Program-made: the position numbers and the translations under genes
In this document: positions 25,297 to 35,619 of the stretch, in pieces
How the letters are laid out: the number at the start of each line of letters is the position of its first letter
Position numbering within the stretch: the first letter of the stretch is position 1
Assembly (NCBI GenBank): GCA_945643635.1
Contig: CALZFC010000016.1
Location: forward strand, 5,412,001-5,476,000
Length of the DNA stretch: 64,000 bases
Direction of reading: 5' to 3'
From: Allodiplogaster sudhausi
Taxonomy: Eukaryota; Nematoda; Chromadorea; Rhabditida; Diplogasteridae
The notes under the pieces: generated by a model
What the model was told of the DNA's origin: nothing
The model's database searches: none
What the model saw: the letters and a program-made list of their open reading frames with translations, nothing else

Positions 25297-28200
25297 GTGT
25301 GGGATGTGATCATACATCAGAGATCACAAATCACTCACCAAGGAGGATATTCAGTGTACTCGGACAACATTCCGAACATACTGCGCAAAGAGATCTCCTT
25401 TGCGAACACGTCAACGGGAGTGGCAACGCCGCTTCTGCTGAGCGAGGTATGTATGTACATTATTTTTAAAACAATTTCAATTTATTGTTATCTATTAATT
25501 ATGTATATTTATATTTAGCTTCACGTTAGTATCTCGTGGATTGATGTACCCACTGGATCCGGAAATCGTTCTTTCGCTAAAAAGAACGATTGGAGCAATA
25601 TCACCAAGGCCAAAGGTTTGCAAAATCGAATTGCTGTATGTACAATGTTTAGGAATTTATAATGCTATTATTTTATAAAATTTATTACAGGTGAGAAGGA
25701 TTGCCTCGCCAAGGCAATTGCCCTGGGCATGGCCTACCGCGACCGCAAGAATGATGTCCTCAGATGGGATTCCATTCGGCGTTCTCCAGCCGTACAGCAG
25801 AAGATTGCTGACCTGTACCACAGGGAGTTTGGCATACCGAAGAAGAGCAGCTACACAATTGATGACGTGAAGCTCTTTCAAGAGAACATGCCTGGCGTCC
25901 AGCTAGTTCTCTTCTATGGTGACAGACCAGGAAAGGCAGTTTTCTCCGGAGACTACATCGATGACAACAGTGTGATTGGACTGCGACTGCGCCGAGGCCA
26001 CTTTGACCACATTAAAAGAATCGCCACATTCTTCAGTTAGTCATTTTAATTTTCTTTTCTGTTACATTTAAAATGTTTATTTTCTATTTAAGATCGGCAG
26101 TTCTACTGCCCACTATGTGACGTTCTTGACAACGAGGCATCGGCACACTACTCGTGCCCTGTCAACTGTGACAAGTGTGGAACGCGCGAGAAGAGCGTGT
26201 GCATCGGGCACGAAGCACACAGGTGTGAGGCTTGTGGTGTCGTCTGCCACAACGAAGAGTGCCTGACACGGCACCAAGAGAAAGGTTAAAATGATACACA
26301 TTTATGATACTAGTGTATACACATATTATTTAATTTCAGGTGTCAATGGCGGGAAGTCATACTGTGAAAAGCTTGACATGTGCACGCAATGTAATAAGCC
26401 GAAGAACATGTCTCGGCGTGGTCGTCCTCACCGTTGTGGCTATTCCTACTGCGAGACGTGCTGTGAGGAACGACCGTATGGCCACAAGACGTGTTACGTC
26501 TCGCCTCTGCCTCCCCTGTCAAAGAAGTTCCAGAAGAAGACGATAGTATTCGACATCGAAGTAAGAATTTTATTAATTTTGTCTATTAAAATTTTTTATT
26601 GTATGAATATTATTCTTCTTTATCTTCAGACACTATTTTATTATTATTCTTTGTTTTCTTCAGACACGCATCGTCAAGAATAAGAGGGGGGCCAAGATGC
26701 ACGTCCCGAATCTCGTTATCGCTCTCCGCTCATGCGGAAAATGCGAAGGAAAACTGCCCGAGGACGTCTACGACGTCTCGTGCAGTTGCGAAAACTGCGG
26801 AGGGAGGAGACTATGGCAGTGGCAAGCCCTGGACAATCCCAAGAAGAGGATCATCGAGGAATTCTGTGACTGGGTGTTCGGAGACGAACACAAAGGCTTC
26901 ACCGTCGTCGCCCACAATCTTCGCGCGTAAGTATTTTATCAACTTGTTTTTCTTATTTATAATAATTTCAATATTCACCGTTTATTTATTCATAATTGTA
27001 GCTACGATGGCCAGTTTATTCTGCGCCATCTGTGCAGCGACCGAAGCCCAGTCGCCCCCTCCGAGTTGATCATGGCCGGAAGAAAAATCATGAAACTCGA
27101 GGTCAACAATGTCCGAATGGTTGACTCCCTTAGCTTCCTCGCCATGCCTCTCGCCTCGTTCCCCAAGGCATTCGGAATCAAGGAATTGAAGAAGGTATGT
27201 TAAATATTCCTCTCAGAAATACTATTCTAATATAAATATTTAGGGCTACTTCCCTCACCGCTTCAACCGCCCTGCCAACTACCAATACATGGGTGAGCTG
27301 CCGGACAAGAAGTACTTTGGGTACAAGTCGATGCGCGATGAGGCGAGGACCGCATTCGACTCATGGCACGACGACTTCAAGCGCCAGGAACAGACATTCG
27401 ACTTCCGTCTGGAGATTGAAGCTTATTGCTTCTCCGACGTCGTCCTCCTGCATGAGGGGATTCGCACCTTCGATGCTGAGTGCTTTGGCGCCACGGGCGT
27501 TCATGTCTTTCACGAGAGCGTGACTGCAGCCAGTGCGGCCATGCGTGTCTTCCGCCGCAAGTTCCTCAAGAAGGACCTCTTGGCTGTCGAGAAGCCCATC
27601 ACTGCCGAGGACAAGCAGAGTCGTCTGGCTCTGAAGATGCTTGCGTAAGTATTAATATAAAATTTGTTCTATTTGTCAAACAATATTCTACTTTTAGCTA
27701 CCTGAGGAAGACAAAGGGAGTGCAAATCCGTGACGCACAACACGGTGGCGAGAAGAGGATCAAGGGAACTCGCTACCGTGTTGACGGATTCGTCAAGAGG
27801 CCGAGCAAGAGGGATCTCATCATTGAGGTACATTTGCAATTTTGATAAATCATTTATATTCAACATTTATTGTTTGTTCATTTGTATATGTTTCTTGTTC
27901 CTTTGATACAACATATATTTTAGATCCACGGCTGTTACTGGCATGCCTGTCGATGCAACTATTCGGACCACACGATGGTGCGAGGTCGGCGTGCAGCCCT
28001 CATCCGTCAGGAAGATGAGGCGCGCCTCCAGCATCTCAGACGCAAGCACAAGGTCATCGTCATCAGAGCGTGCCAGATCGAGAAGAGGCTCAAGAAGGAC
28101 GACAAGATGCGGCAGTTCTTTGCCGACTACGAGATTGGGGTTAGAAATTTTTACTTATTTCATTTAATAAAAATACATGTTCATTTACAGGAGCCTCTCA

Positions 28201-30020
28201 ATCTCTACAACGCCTTCTTTGGCGGGAGATGCGAGGTGTTCCGCATGTATGCGAAACCAGAGCCCGGGTACAAGATCCGCTACCTCGACGTCTGCAGTAA
28301 GTATTTTTTAAGAATAATCTTACATTTAATATTATTTAAATAAGTAATTGAACATTTTTCTTTAGGCTTGTACCCGTACACGAACAAGTACAGACCGTAC
28401 CCGGTGGGTAAGGGCAAGATTCTCGACGTCTCAAGAATCCAGACGCCCATCACGAAGCCGGAAGAGCTGACGATTCAAGGATTCGTCAAGTGCACAGTAA
28501 GTCCAATATTTATTAATTAAAACATTTATTAATACATGCAATCAGGTCCTACCGCCGACTCGTCTCTTCGTTCCCGTTCTGGCGCTTCGTTCTGGCGGCA
28601 AGAACGTCATGCCTCTGTGTGCAGCGTGCGCCGAGAAGATGGACCCCTACACTCTCGGCTGCCAGCACAGCAAGAAGCAGAGGCAGTTCGTCGGCACGTT
28701 CGCCACCGTCGAACTCATCGAGGCGCTCAAGTGTGGATACAAGATCCTGAAGATCCACTCGGTTCGTTTCAAAAAAAAAATTGGTAATAGTAAATTTTAT
28801 TTATTAAACTAAACAGTAAATTTTATTTATTTAGGCGCGCCACTATAAGAAGTGGTCGCTCTATGAGCGGAACGCGACCACTGGACAATTATCCCACGGT
28901 GTACTGTCCGAATACATGGACACGAGGGTCGGCAAAAAGACGGTATATATTATTTGGTTTGATTATTTGTATCTTGCAATATTTATATTTTATAGGAGGC
29001 ATCCGGGTGGCCTGCTTCCGCGGACACTGAAGAGAAGAAGAACGCATTCATCACGCGCTTCGAGGAGAGAGAAGGAATCCTCTTGAACGCGGACACGATT
29101 GCGCACAATCCCGCGGCCAGACAAGTCTCCAAGCTGATGGCCAATTCGCTTGTCAGTTTAAAAAAATTTTTTTAATACATATTGTTTTCTTTTTATATGA
29201 ATGTACATATTTACAGTGGGGCAAGCTGGGAGAGAGGAACGACAGGCTGAAAACGGAGATTGTCGATGATCCGAGCCGCTTCTTTCGCCTCATGAATGAC
29301 GCGGACGTGGACGTGCGGGACTACTGTCTGCTCGGCGACAGAAAGCTCCAGGTCACCTTCCGCCCATCGACGTCGGCAACACTGAAGCCTCTCCCGACAA
29401 CGAGTCTGGCGTCGGCAGTTTTGACAACTGCCTATGCCAGATGCACCCTGCTGAACATCATTCAGAGGATCCCTCATCCCGAAGAGAGGCTCCTCTATGT
29501 CGGTAAGTATAACTTTATTACGATTAGTATTTCTTTCTATTTACCATGTTTATTTTTAAATAAAACATTACTTTCAGACACCGACTCGGTCCTCTATCTG
29601 CACAAGGAGGACGAGGTCGACCCCTTGGCCGAGCTGGAAGGCGATTTCCTCGGAGATCTCACGGATGAGCTCGGAGGCGGGCGCGGCACGGAATTCGTCG
29701 CCCAGGGACCCAAGGCGTATGCCTATCGATGGCAGACGCCAGATGGAAAGAAGCACGACAAGGCGAAGTGCAGAGGCTTCCCCGTTACGAGGGACTCTGC
29801 AGCGTCGATACATTTCAGATCGATGCATCGCTTTGTGCGGCGCCTCAAGAATCGCACGGGATGGAAGAAGATTCCCATCCCGTACGAGCGCTTCGCCATC
29901 GACGCCGATCACGGCATCGAAACCGTGACATTCGAGAAACTCTTCCAGCCGGTCTTCAACAAGAGGCGCATTCCCTTTGGGACGTACGGAACGTTCCCAT
30001 ATGGATATCGAGGCACATAG
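25297..30020 (+). CDS. polB: Protein-primed DNA polymerase B of Maverick, 17 exons
   Basis: Replicates the element using a protein primer. Exons: 25297-25446, 25519-25615, 25691-26035, 26093-26284, 26340-26560, 26664-26926, 27002-27194, 27244-27644, 27698-27827, 27924-28139, 28191-28296, 28366-28496, 28546-28761, 28835-28942, 28996-29151, 29217-29502, 29578-30020. All phases join, giving about 1217 residues. Exonuclease motifs: FDIE (~332), HNLRAYDGQF (~418), YCFSDVVLL (~548). Polymerase motifs: SLYP (~772), NSLWGKLGER (~973), YVDTDS (~1069), KAY (~1116). An N-terminal Cys-rich region (residues ~200-315) has many CxxC pairs. The first exon is uncertain: the ATG at 25297 lies in repeated DNA and an acceptor at 25354 could start it. 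Exons are GC-rich and introns short and AT-rich, unlike the other, mostly intronless genes of the element. No disabling change was seen. Confidence 0.95.
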
Positions 30021-30225
30021 TGTATCAATCACTGTCTGTCTTTTCTTGTGAAGCTTTGCTAGAAAATTTCATTGTCACTTGTAATGAATTGCCAATAGGT
30101 TTCAGTTTTTCCGAACGTCTTGAATTGTGAAGAGTACTTTGAATAATTTTGATTTGAGTTGTTGTTCTTGGAAAAAATAAGTACTTTTGAAACTTGCGAT
30201 ACAATACTTTTTAAACTTGTGATAA

Positions 30226-30786
30226 ATGTATCTTGCTTGGCCTTCGTGTTTGCTTGTATGTGGACCTTCGGGATGTGGAAAAAGCACCCTAATTCACAAA
30301 ATTATAACAACAAGGGAACAAGTGTATGAAAATGTAAAGCCTGGACATGTTATTTTCTGTTACAATGAATACCAAACTGGCTATAACGAGTTTACCAATC
30401 TTGCACATGTCACAATGCATGAAGGCATCCCTGACATTGAAATGTTGAGGGAAAAGAAGAATGAAAAAGCACTACTTGTTCTTGACGATCTAATGGTAAA
30501 GCTTGAATGTTGGCCTGATGCCGAAAAACTTTTTACTGTTGCCTCACACCACTTTGACATGTCGGTAATTTGTGTGGTTCATTCACTATTTTATGGGAAA
30601 ACTATTCGAACATTGCGCATAAACTCTAGCTACTTTTGTCTATTTAAGAACAATGCTGATCAGTTGATGATTCGTAATCTTGCTAGCCAACTTTTTCCAA
30701 CAAACCTGAAACAAATGTTGCATGGCAAGGTGAAGATGATAAAGCAAGTTCAGAACATAGTTTTCAAACTGCCATTCCCATTGTAA
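30226..30786 (+). CDS. ATP: Maverick genome-packaging ATPase
   Basis: Similar to the FtsK/HerA-superfamily packaging motor (A32-like) found in all Mavericks. The 186-residue reading has Walker A GPSGCGKST at residues 13-21 and Walker B LLVLDD at ~83-88, then LASQLFP, a segment seen in this family. It is short at the C-terminus: after LASQLFP the frame ends in a basic tail, whereas a second frame overlapping it from 30693 runs on as a coding-like ORF, so a frameshift near 30690 is possible. AT-rich, no introns, 205 bp after the polymerase stop. Confidence 0.85.
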   Translation: MYLAWPSCLLVCGPSGCGKSTLIHKIITTREQVYENVKPGHVIFCYNEYQTGYNEFTNLAHVTMHEGIPDIEMLREKKNEKALLVLDDLMVKLECWPDAEKLFTVASHHFDMSVICVVHSLFYGKTIRTLRINSSYFCLFKNNADQLMIRNLASQLFPTNLKQMLHGKVKMIKQVQNIVFKLPFPL

Positions 30787-31280
30787 AAAAATCTATAGAC
30801 GTACCTCAACCTCCTGTTCCTGTGCAGCCTGTAAAACAAGTTGTTCAACCAAATGGAACTCAAAATGTTCAACCACAGACGACTTCAATAGCTCAGACAT
30901 CGCAACCAGAACAAAATTTCTTAAAGACACTTAAATTTTCAAATGATACACTTAAGAGAAAGGCTGCAACACTTGTCAATCATTTAATTGCAAATTCCAC
31001 AGAATTCCCAGTTGTTAAAGACAAGATTACACTTGGACAAAACGAGTACGATATAGCTTCACTGATTGAAGACTTTTCCAGTCAGTGGCGTACACGTTCT
31101 GTTCCGGTTCAAGGCGCGAAAGAATTTGGAGCAGCCCTAAAAAGAACCAAGTATTCACCTTTAATGTTGGGTAATAGTGCCCGTGCGGATCTTGTCGAGT
31201 TTCGTGGCACCAACTTTGCAGTTACCCTTTGGCCAACGCAATACAATGGAAGAACTAAAAAAAATTTATACCGACATTAG
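30693..31280 (+). CDS. Maverick ORF of unknown function (Pro/Gln-rich, then helical)
   Basis: Open from just after a TAG near 30691 with no ATG at its head (first candidate initiator is a GTG at 30822), so it may be reached by frameshift from the ATPase frame or be a 5'-broken gene. The first third is Pro/Gln/Val-rich. The C-terminal half (TLVNHLIANSTEFPVVKDKI onward) resembles in pattern the small conserved helical ORFs of other Mavericks, but I cannot assign a function. Its last 35 bases overlap the integrase start. Confidence 0.55.
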   Translation, partial: FSNKPETNVAWQGEDDKASSEHSFQTAIPIVKKSIDVPQPPVPVQPVKQVVQPNGTQNVQPQTTSIAQTSQPEQNFLKTLKFSNDTLKRKAATLVNHLIANSTEFPVVKDKITLGQNEYDIASLIEDFSSQWRTRSVPVQGAKEFGAALKRTKYSPLMLGNSARADLVEFRGTNFAVTLWPTQYNGRTKKNLYRH

Positions 31281-32334
31281 TAGCTATGGCGGATACAGTG
31301 GTGTTCGTCGTCTTTATGAAGCTGCCCGAAAGAAAGGATTAAAAGTTAAACTTGGAGACGTTAAAGCGTTTCTACATAAACAGTCTATATATACTACCCA
31401 TTTTCCCAGATTGAATCGAATAAAAACAAGTAAGACACAGTGTACATGGATTGATAGCGACCACCAAGCAGATCTTGCCATAATGGCCGACCTTAAACGT
31501 CACAATTCTGGCTATACTTGCATTCTTGTTGTAGTTGATGTCCTATCTCGATTTGTAATGTGCGAACCTCTTTTAAATAAAAGTGGTGCTGAAACAACAA
31601 AGGCTTACGAACGTATAATTAAAACTTCTGGACGGTCCCCTTTTCGTCTTTATACTGATGCAGGGAAAGAATTTTTAAATTCCAACTTTAAACGTTTGTT
31701 ATCACAAAACGAAATTGAACATCGTATTCCAAAGAATCATAATGTAAAGTGTGCACTTGCAGAAAATACAATACGTAGACTAAAGACAAGACTATACCGT
31801 TATTTTTCCGAACATAATACATATCGCTGGTTGGATGTTTTACAAGATGCTACCAAAGCACTAAACGATTCACCAATTTCTTCTATTGGTGGCATTGCAC
31901 CCTCGTCCGTAAATGCAACAAATGCAGAATTTGTTTGGCAAACCCTTTATGCAGAGGAAAAACAACTCATGGCCAAGCATCGCTATGCACCAGGCGATAC
32001 TGTGCGTCTTTCTCGTCTTCGCGGTGCTTTTACAAAGGGATATAAGAATACTTTTACACTGGAAATATTCCGCATAAAAAAGTGTCTGTTCAAGCACCCA
32101 CCCGCGTACATTATTGAAGATTTGAACGGTGAGGAAATTGATAGTATTGTCTACGAGCGTGAACTCGTATCACACGTTTCTTCGCCCGACCACGAGTATA
32201 AAATTGAACGTGTACTTGCAAGAAGAACACGCTCGGGCAAGAAGGAAATATTAGTACGTTGGCTTGGTTACCCACCTTCATTTGATTCTTGGATCGATGC
32301 AAAACATGCTAGAAAAGTTGTCACCCGCCCCTGA
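31246..32334 (+). CDS. INT: Maverick retroviral-like integrase with chromodomain
   Basis: Catalyses insertion of the element. About 362 residues from ATG 31246. Core domain: first Asp in TWIDSDH (~70/72), second in YTDAGKEF (~138), Glu in LAENTIRRLK (~173), giving the DDE triad with about 34 residues between the last two. An SH3-like segment (YAPGDTVRLSRLRGAFTKGY, ~275) follows, then a C-terminal chromodomain (YKIERVLARR ... ILVRWLGYPPSFDSWI, ~310-345) as in many Maverick and Ty3-type integrases, probably directing contact with modified histones. Overlaps the preceding ORF by 35 bp and the next gene start lies within its last codons. The frame is fully open. Confidence 0.93.
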   Translation: MEELKKIYTDISSYGGYSGVRRLYEAARKKGLKVKLGDVKAFLHKQSIYTTHFPRLNRIKTSKTQCTWIDSDHQADLAIMADLKRHNSGYTCILVVVDVLSRFVMCEPLLNKSGAETTKAYERIIKTSGRSPFRLYTDAGKEFLNSNFKRLLSQNEIEHRIPKNHNVKCALAENTIRRLKTRLYRYFSEHNTYRWLDVLQDATKALNDSPISSIGGIAPSSVNATNAEFVWQTLYAEEKQLMAKHRYAPGDTVRLSRLRGAFTKGYKNTFTLEIFRIKKCLFKHPPAYIIEDLNGEEIDSIVYERELVSHVSSPDHEYKIERVLARRTRSGKKEILVRWLGYPPSFDSWIDAKHARKVVTRP

Positions 32335-32575
32335 CGAAACTAGAAGTGCTTTGTGGCTTTTTGTTGAAGTGTCGTGTTCACGTGCGCTGTTTGTCTACAT
32401 TGCACAAGTAATACTTATTTATACAGTTGTTCTAGTGTCGATATATAATCTAACTTTTGGCACACGTAACGACGACAATAAACTTTGGATTGTAACCCTT
32501 TCCTCGTGTATTGGCTATCTTCTTCCTTCCCCGACCATTCCAAGCCGACGTTATAATACACATCCACCCGTCTAA
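32306..32575 (+). CDS. Small Maverick membrane protein
   Basis: 89 residues. Two hydrophobic segments are visible: about residues 19-40 (SRALFVYIAQVILIYTVVLV) and about 54-66 (LWIVTLSSCIGYLLP). A short protein with a conserved LSSxIGYLLP-like end is a familiar companion gene in Mavericks; its role is unknown, perhaps in virion membrane or entry. Starts inside the 3' end of the integrase gene and ends three bases before the next ATG. Confidence 0.65.
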   Translation: MLEKLSPAPDETRSALWLFVEVSCSRALFVYIAQVILIYTVVLVSIYNLTFGTRNDDNKLWIVTLSSCIGYLLPSPTIPSRRYNTHPPV

Positions 32576-32577
32576 AT

Positions 32578-32823
32578 ATGAATAACAATGATGGCTTTTA
32601 TGTTTACCTGATAAGCAATACACATGAAGGTGATAAAATTGGTGATTTTCGTATTCGTCTTCCTGCACCTTTGCATTTTAAATCAGACTATGAGGTTGCA
32701 ATGACCGAAATTATTTACCCCAATACATATGACAGAATTACTACAAAACAAGAAAAGGACGACTTTACCGTTTGTATTCAACTTCACTTTCGTTCACGTC
32801 GCCACGCCTTCCGATTGCAATAA
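32578..32823 (+). CDS. Short Maverick structural-type ORF (N-terminal part only)
   Basis: 81 residues beginning MNNNDGFYVYLISNTHEG, with RLPAPLHF, YEVAMTEIIYPNTYD. This matches in pattern the N-terminus of a conserved Maverick protein (an N-terminal segment of the form LPxPI-x-EVxLxEIxYPxT) that is normally several hundred residues long. Here a TAA follows at 32821, so it is probably truncated. The next gene starts six bases later. Confidence 0.6.
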   Translation: MNNNDGFYVYLISNTHEGDKIGDFRIRLPAPLHFKSDYEVAMTEIIYPNTYDRITTKQEKDDFTVCIQLHFRSRRHAFRLQ

Positions 32824-32828
32824 TAAAA

Positions 32829-33322
32829 ATGCATGTCACATATAACCCCGATAATTCCATTGACTGGCATGCCGTCTTCTTGGAACAAGCACGCCAAAGT
32901 GGCAGTGGTTTCCGTGGTATTCCTTATCAGCGTGGTGGTAGTGGCGTTGGTGGTGTCCTCTCGAAACTCTTTAACTTCATTTTGCCACTTACTCGTAGCG
33001 CCGGACGATCAATCCTCACTGAAGCACTTAACGCTAGTGCCAACGTCGTCGACGACGTTTCTTCCGGAAAACCATTAGAAGAAAGTTTTCGTGTACATGG
33101 ACCTCAAGCATACCCCTTGTTAATCGAGCTACTTCTGCATTGCAAGGTGGTACTGGTTCTCGTGTCCATCGACAAATTTCAAAGAAAAGAAAGACACAAA
33201 AGAAAAAGACAAAGAAACGTAAGCCTAAAAGCAAGACATCTAGAAAGGGACGTCATTCAGTCGTTCGAAAACGTCGGTCGCGACCTGTTGTTCCCAAATT
33301 TCCCAGTGATATATTTACGTAA
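32829..33322 (+). pseudogene. Maverick minor capsid protein, frameshifted
   Basis: The N-terminal part (ATG 32829; contains FRGIPYQRGGSG then a Gly-rich segment and LFNFILPLTRSAGRSI) has the pattern of the Maverick minor capsid protein. At about 33105 the coding pattern shifts by one base to a frame rich in Lys/Arg (from 33120 on) that ends at TAA 33320-33322 in the expected basic tail. No intron boundaries fit the switch, so I read it as a frameshift mutation. The TAA overlaps the ATG of the major capsid gene (TAATG). Confidence 0.7.
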
Positions 33323-34610
33323 TGGTTGGTAAACTAATAGATCCCAAATCACCACCCTCAACACGTAGTGAACTTTCCCTATTTGACATTCCTTCAACAC
33401 AAGTTGCCTTTGATTCTGCCCGATGGCTTTCAATTCCAACAAGCACACCTATTAACAACACTAGACCTTTTACTTTTAACATTGTTGACTCGAGACATTT
33501 CTTGCAGGTCAGCAAGTGTTACATTGCGTTTAAACTAAAGCTTGTTCATAATGATGCCACAAAAGTGTCCAAGTATGCATTAATAAACTATATTGGTGGA
33601 ACCTTTTTTGATCAAGTCAACTTGCAAATCAATAACCAACAAATATTCGAATGTAGTCAGTATGCATACAAGGCGTACCTCGAGACGCTTTTGACACATA
33701 GTACAGATCGAAAGTTTGGAATACTTCAAGCGGCTGGTTACTTTGAAGACAATGATGTTGGTCTTGACAGTGCAGATAATAAGGGATATAAGAGTAGATT
33801 AGACGCAATTTCTTCAACGGGCGAGTTGGACATTGTTTCTCCTGTTCATATTGACCACTTCACAACTGACCGACTACTATTACCACATTTAAACGTTCAA
33901 TTTACCTTCCATCGCAATAGCGATGCTTTTGTGCTTGAAAGTCATGATGCAGCGCCTAATGGTGCAAAAATTGAGGTCGTCTCTATGAAACTTCTTATTC
34001 GTGCTGTTGATGTGATCAGTTCTGTTAATCTTGCCCTTGAACAAACCCTCCTATCCTATCCTGCACGATATCCCTATCGACGTACCAGAGTACGCGTTGT
34101 CTCTGTACCGGGTGGTCGCTTTGATTTTCCCTTCTCTACAATCTTTACAGATTTAATTCCTCGCCGTATTATTGCATAGACCAACATGCCTATGAGGGTA
34201 GTTATTCACATTCCCCCTTTAATTTCCAAAGCTTTAACATTTCGGAAGTATGTATAGATGCTGGTGGTGTAACTTTTCCTGCACAACCGCAAAAGATAAA
34301 TTTCAAAACTAATTCTTTTGCTGAAGCTTTCGTCATGTTTTACGAGAACATTGGTGCTGTTGGTGAAAATCGTGACTTGGCAATAGGATACAAAATGTAC
34401 AAGAAAGGTTTTTCTTTATTTGCATTTAATCTTTCATCAACGGACACTAACGCAGACTTTGAACTAGTGCGCAGTGGTACAACACAATTATCGATGCGTT
34501 TTTCCGAGAAAACACCCGACAATGGTCTTCAACTCGTGATTTATGCAGAATATGATGGTCTTTACCAAATTGATCACCTTCGTAACGTTTTTAATGATCA
34601 ACAGGCATAA
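33322..34610 (+). pseudogene. MCP: Maverick major capsid protein, broken by one frameshift
   Basis: Double jelly-roll type capsid protein by position and pattern. First segment 33322-34179 (285 residues; ends LIPRRII then stop). The homologous reading continues in another frame from about 34176 (HAYEGSYSHSPFNFQSF onward) to TAA at 34608-34610, including the C-terminal FYENIG and LQLVIYAEYD segments. The break is a small indel at about 34174-34178; no splice sites explain it. AT-rich and intronless. With the minor capsid gene also broken, this copy is unlikely to build particles on its own. Confidence 0.85.
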
Positions 34611-34801
34611 TGGTTCTTCCGAGTCGCGTTCCACTCTCTGTCTTCACCTACTTCACATGTGGAATTCGAATCGAGGAGGATACCGTTTTGTCCGCCGCAG
34701 AAATTGACATCATCGATAGCACACTACGAAGACGCCGCATATTTACCTCTCATCTTGGCCCCAACAATTTCCTGTTGGAGCGCGCTCGCATCGTCCCATA
34801 A
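34610..34801 (+). CDS. Small ORF sharing its N-terminus with the next gene
   Basis: 63 residues, starting MVLPSRVPLSV, whose ATG overlaps the capsid stop as TAATG and whose own TAA overlaps the next ATG in the same way. The first 33 coding bases plus the preceding cataatgg context are repeated exactly at 34801, so one is a partial tandem duplicate. The remainder (FTYFTCGIRIEEDTVLSAAE onward) is not recognised; a charged helix with RRRR is visible near residues 41-44. Confidence 0.5.
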   Translation: MVLPSRVPLSVFTYFTCGIRIEEDTVLSAAEIDIIDSTLRRRRIFTSHLGPNNFLLERARIVP

Positions 34802-35086
34802 TGGTTCTTCCGAGTCGCGTTCCACTCTCTGTCGCGTTCAACTCTTCTACTCGAATCACTGTCAGATTGACTGTGGAAGGTCGTCACAGTACATTGGGTG
34901 TGAGACCTGTCAAGGTTTGGCTAAAGGTTATCATATTTATTTATCATTTATCTGATAATTATAAATATTGTTCAGGATTATTTTTCGTGCCAGCATGGTG
35001 TCCAAGTGCGCGCGATGAAGCTGCCTCTGGTATCGGCATCCAACGGAAATCTTTTTCCAATTGAACTGCTTGCAGTTGAAATTTGA
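34801..35086 (+). CDS. Spliced PAZ-like microgene inside the Maverick
   Basis: Exon 1 34801-34926, intron 34927-34975 (49 bp, GT...TTCAG), exon 2 34976-35086; 78 residues. Splicing in phase creates VKVWLKDYF, followed by LPLV and LFPIELLAVE. This is the order and spacing of the C-terminal half of a PAZ domain in Argonaute proteins (xVxDYF, then LPLV, then PxELL). Residues 1-11 are shared with the preceding ORF. The PIWI and N domains are absent, and no other Argonaute piece was seen nearby. PAZ domains bind the 3' end of small RNAs; a free PAZ fragment could act as a decoy, or this may be a captured host exon. The assignment rests on motif reading only. Confidence 0.55.
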
Positions 35087-35108
35087 TTGTACATCATATT
35101 CACGAGCA

Positions 35109-35615
35109 ATGAATATTGTTCCTTTAACAAATGTAGAAATAAACAATTTCTTGGAAACTTGTTCTACAACACGTGTCTATTATCTTGGTAGTTTCCCTTG
35201 TGATACAAAACTTGTCCTACCAGAGCGCAGACCCTTGTGTATTGTTTGGAATACAGGAGATTCTCATAGTACAGGTGAACACTGGGTTGCCGTATATGTA
35301 AACGCTACTAATTCTGCTGAATACTATGATTCAACAGCAAGTAAGCCCCCAGAACTGCTTGCCAAGTGGCTTGAACAATTTTCACATGTTCAATATTTTC
35401 CTCATAGGGTTCAAAGTACAACTAGTGTAGTTTGTGGTCACTACTGTCTATTCTTCCTTTATTTACGTTGTCGTGGAAATAAAATGAATACTATTGCGAA
35501 ATATTTTAGTACACGTCATTATGTCATGAATGACGAAATAGTTATTCGCTGGTTTATGACTCACCTCAGGCAGTGTATAAAAGCCCCCCTTTCCAAAGTC
35601 ATTGTTTCACTTTGA
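35109..35615 (+). CDS. PRO: Adenain-like cysteine protease of Maverick
   Basis: Processes capsid proteins in Maverick and adenovirus-type viruses. 168 residues from ATG 35109. Visible catalytic set: His58 in GEHWVAVY, Asp74 in YYDSTAS, Gln102 in the segment before the nucleophile, and Cys109 in VVCGHYCLFFL. Length and motif order fit the adenain/Ulp1 fold. Frame is open and intronless. Starts 22 bp after the PAZ-like gene and ends 4 bp before the next ATG. Confidence 0.9.
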   Translation: MNIVPLTNVEINNFLETCSTTRVYYLGSFPCDTKLVLPERRPLCIVWNTGDSHSTGEHWVAVYVNATNSAEYYDSTASKPPELLAKWLEQFSHVQYFPHRVQSTTSVVCGHYCLFFLYLRCRGNKMNTIAKYFSTRHYVMNDEIVIRWFMTHLRQCIKAPLSKVIVSL

Positions 35616-35619
35616 CACG

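Noticed and set aside
34659..34955. 98-codon frame overlapping the small duplicated ORFs
   Set aside because: It runs through the duplication and the PAZ-like exon in the wrong frame and past the intron donor; a shadow frame.
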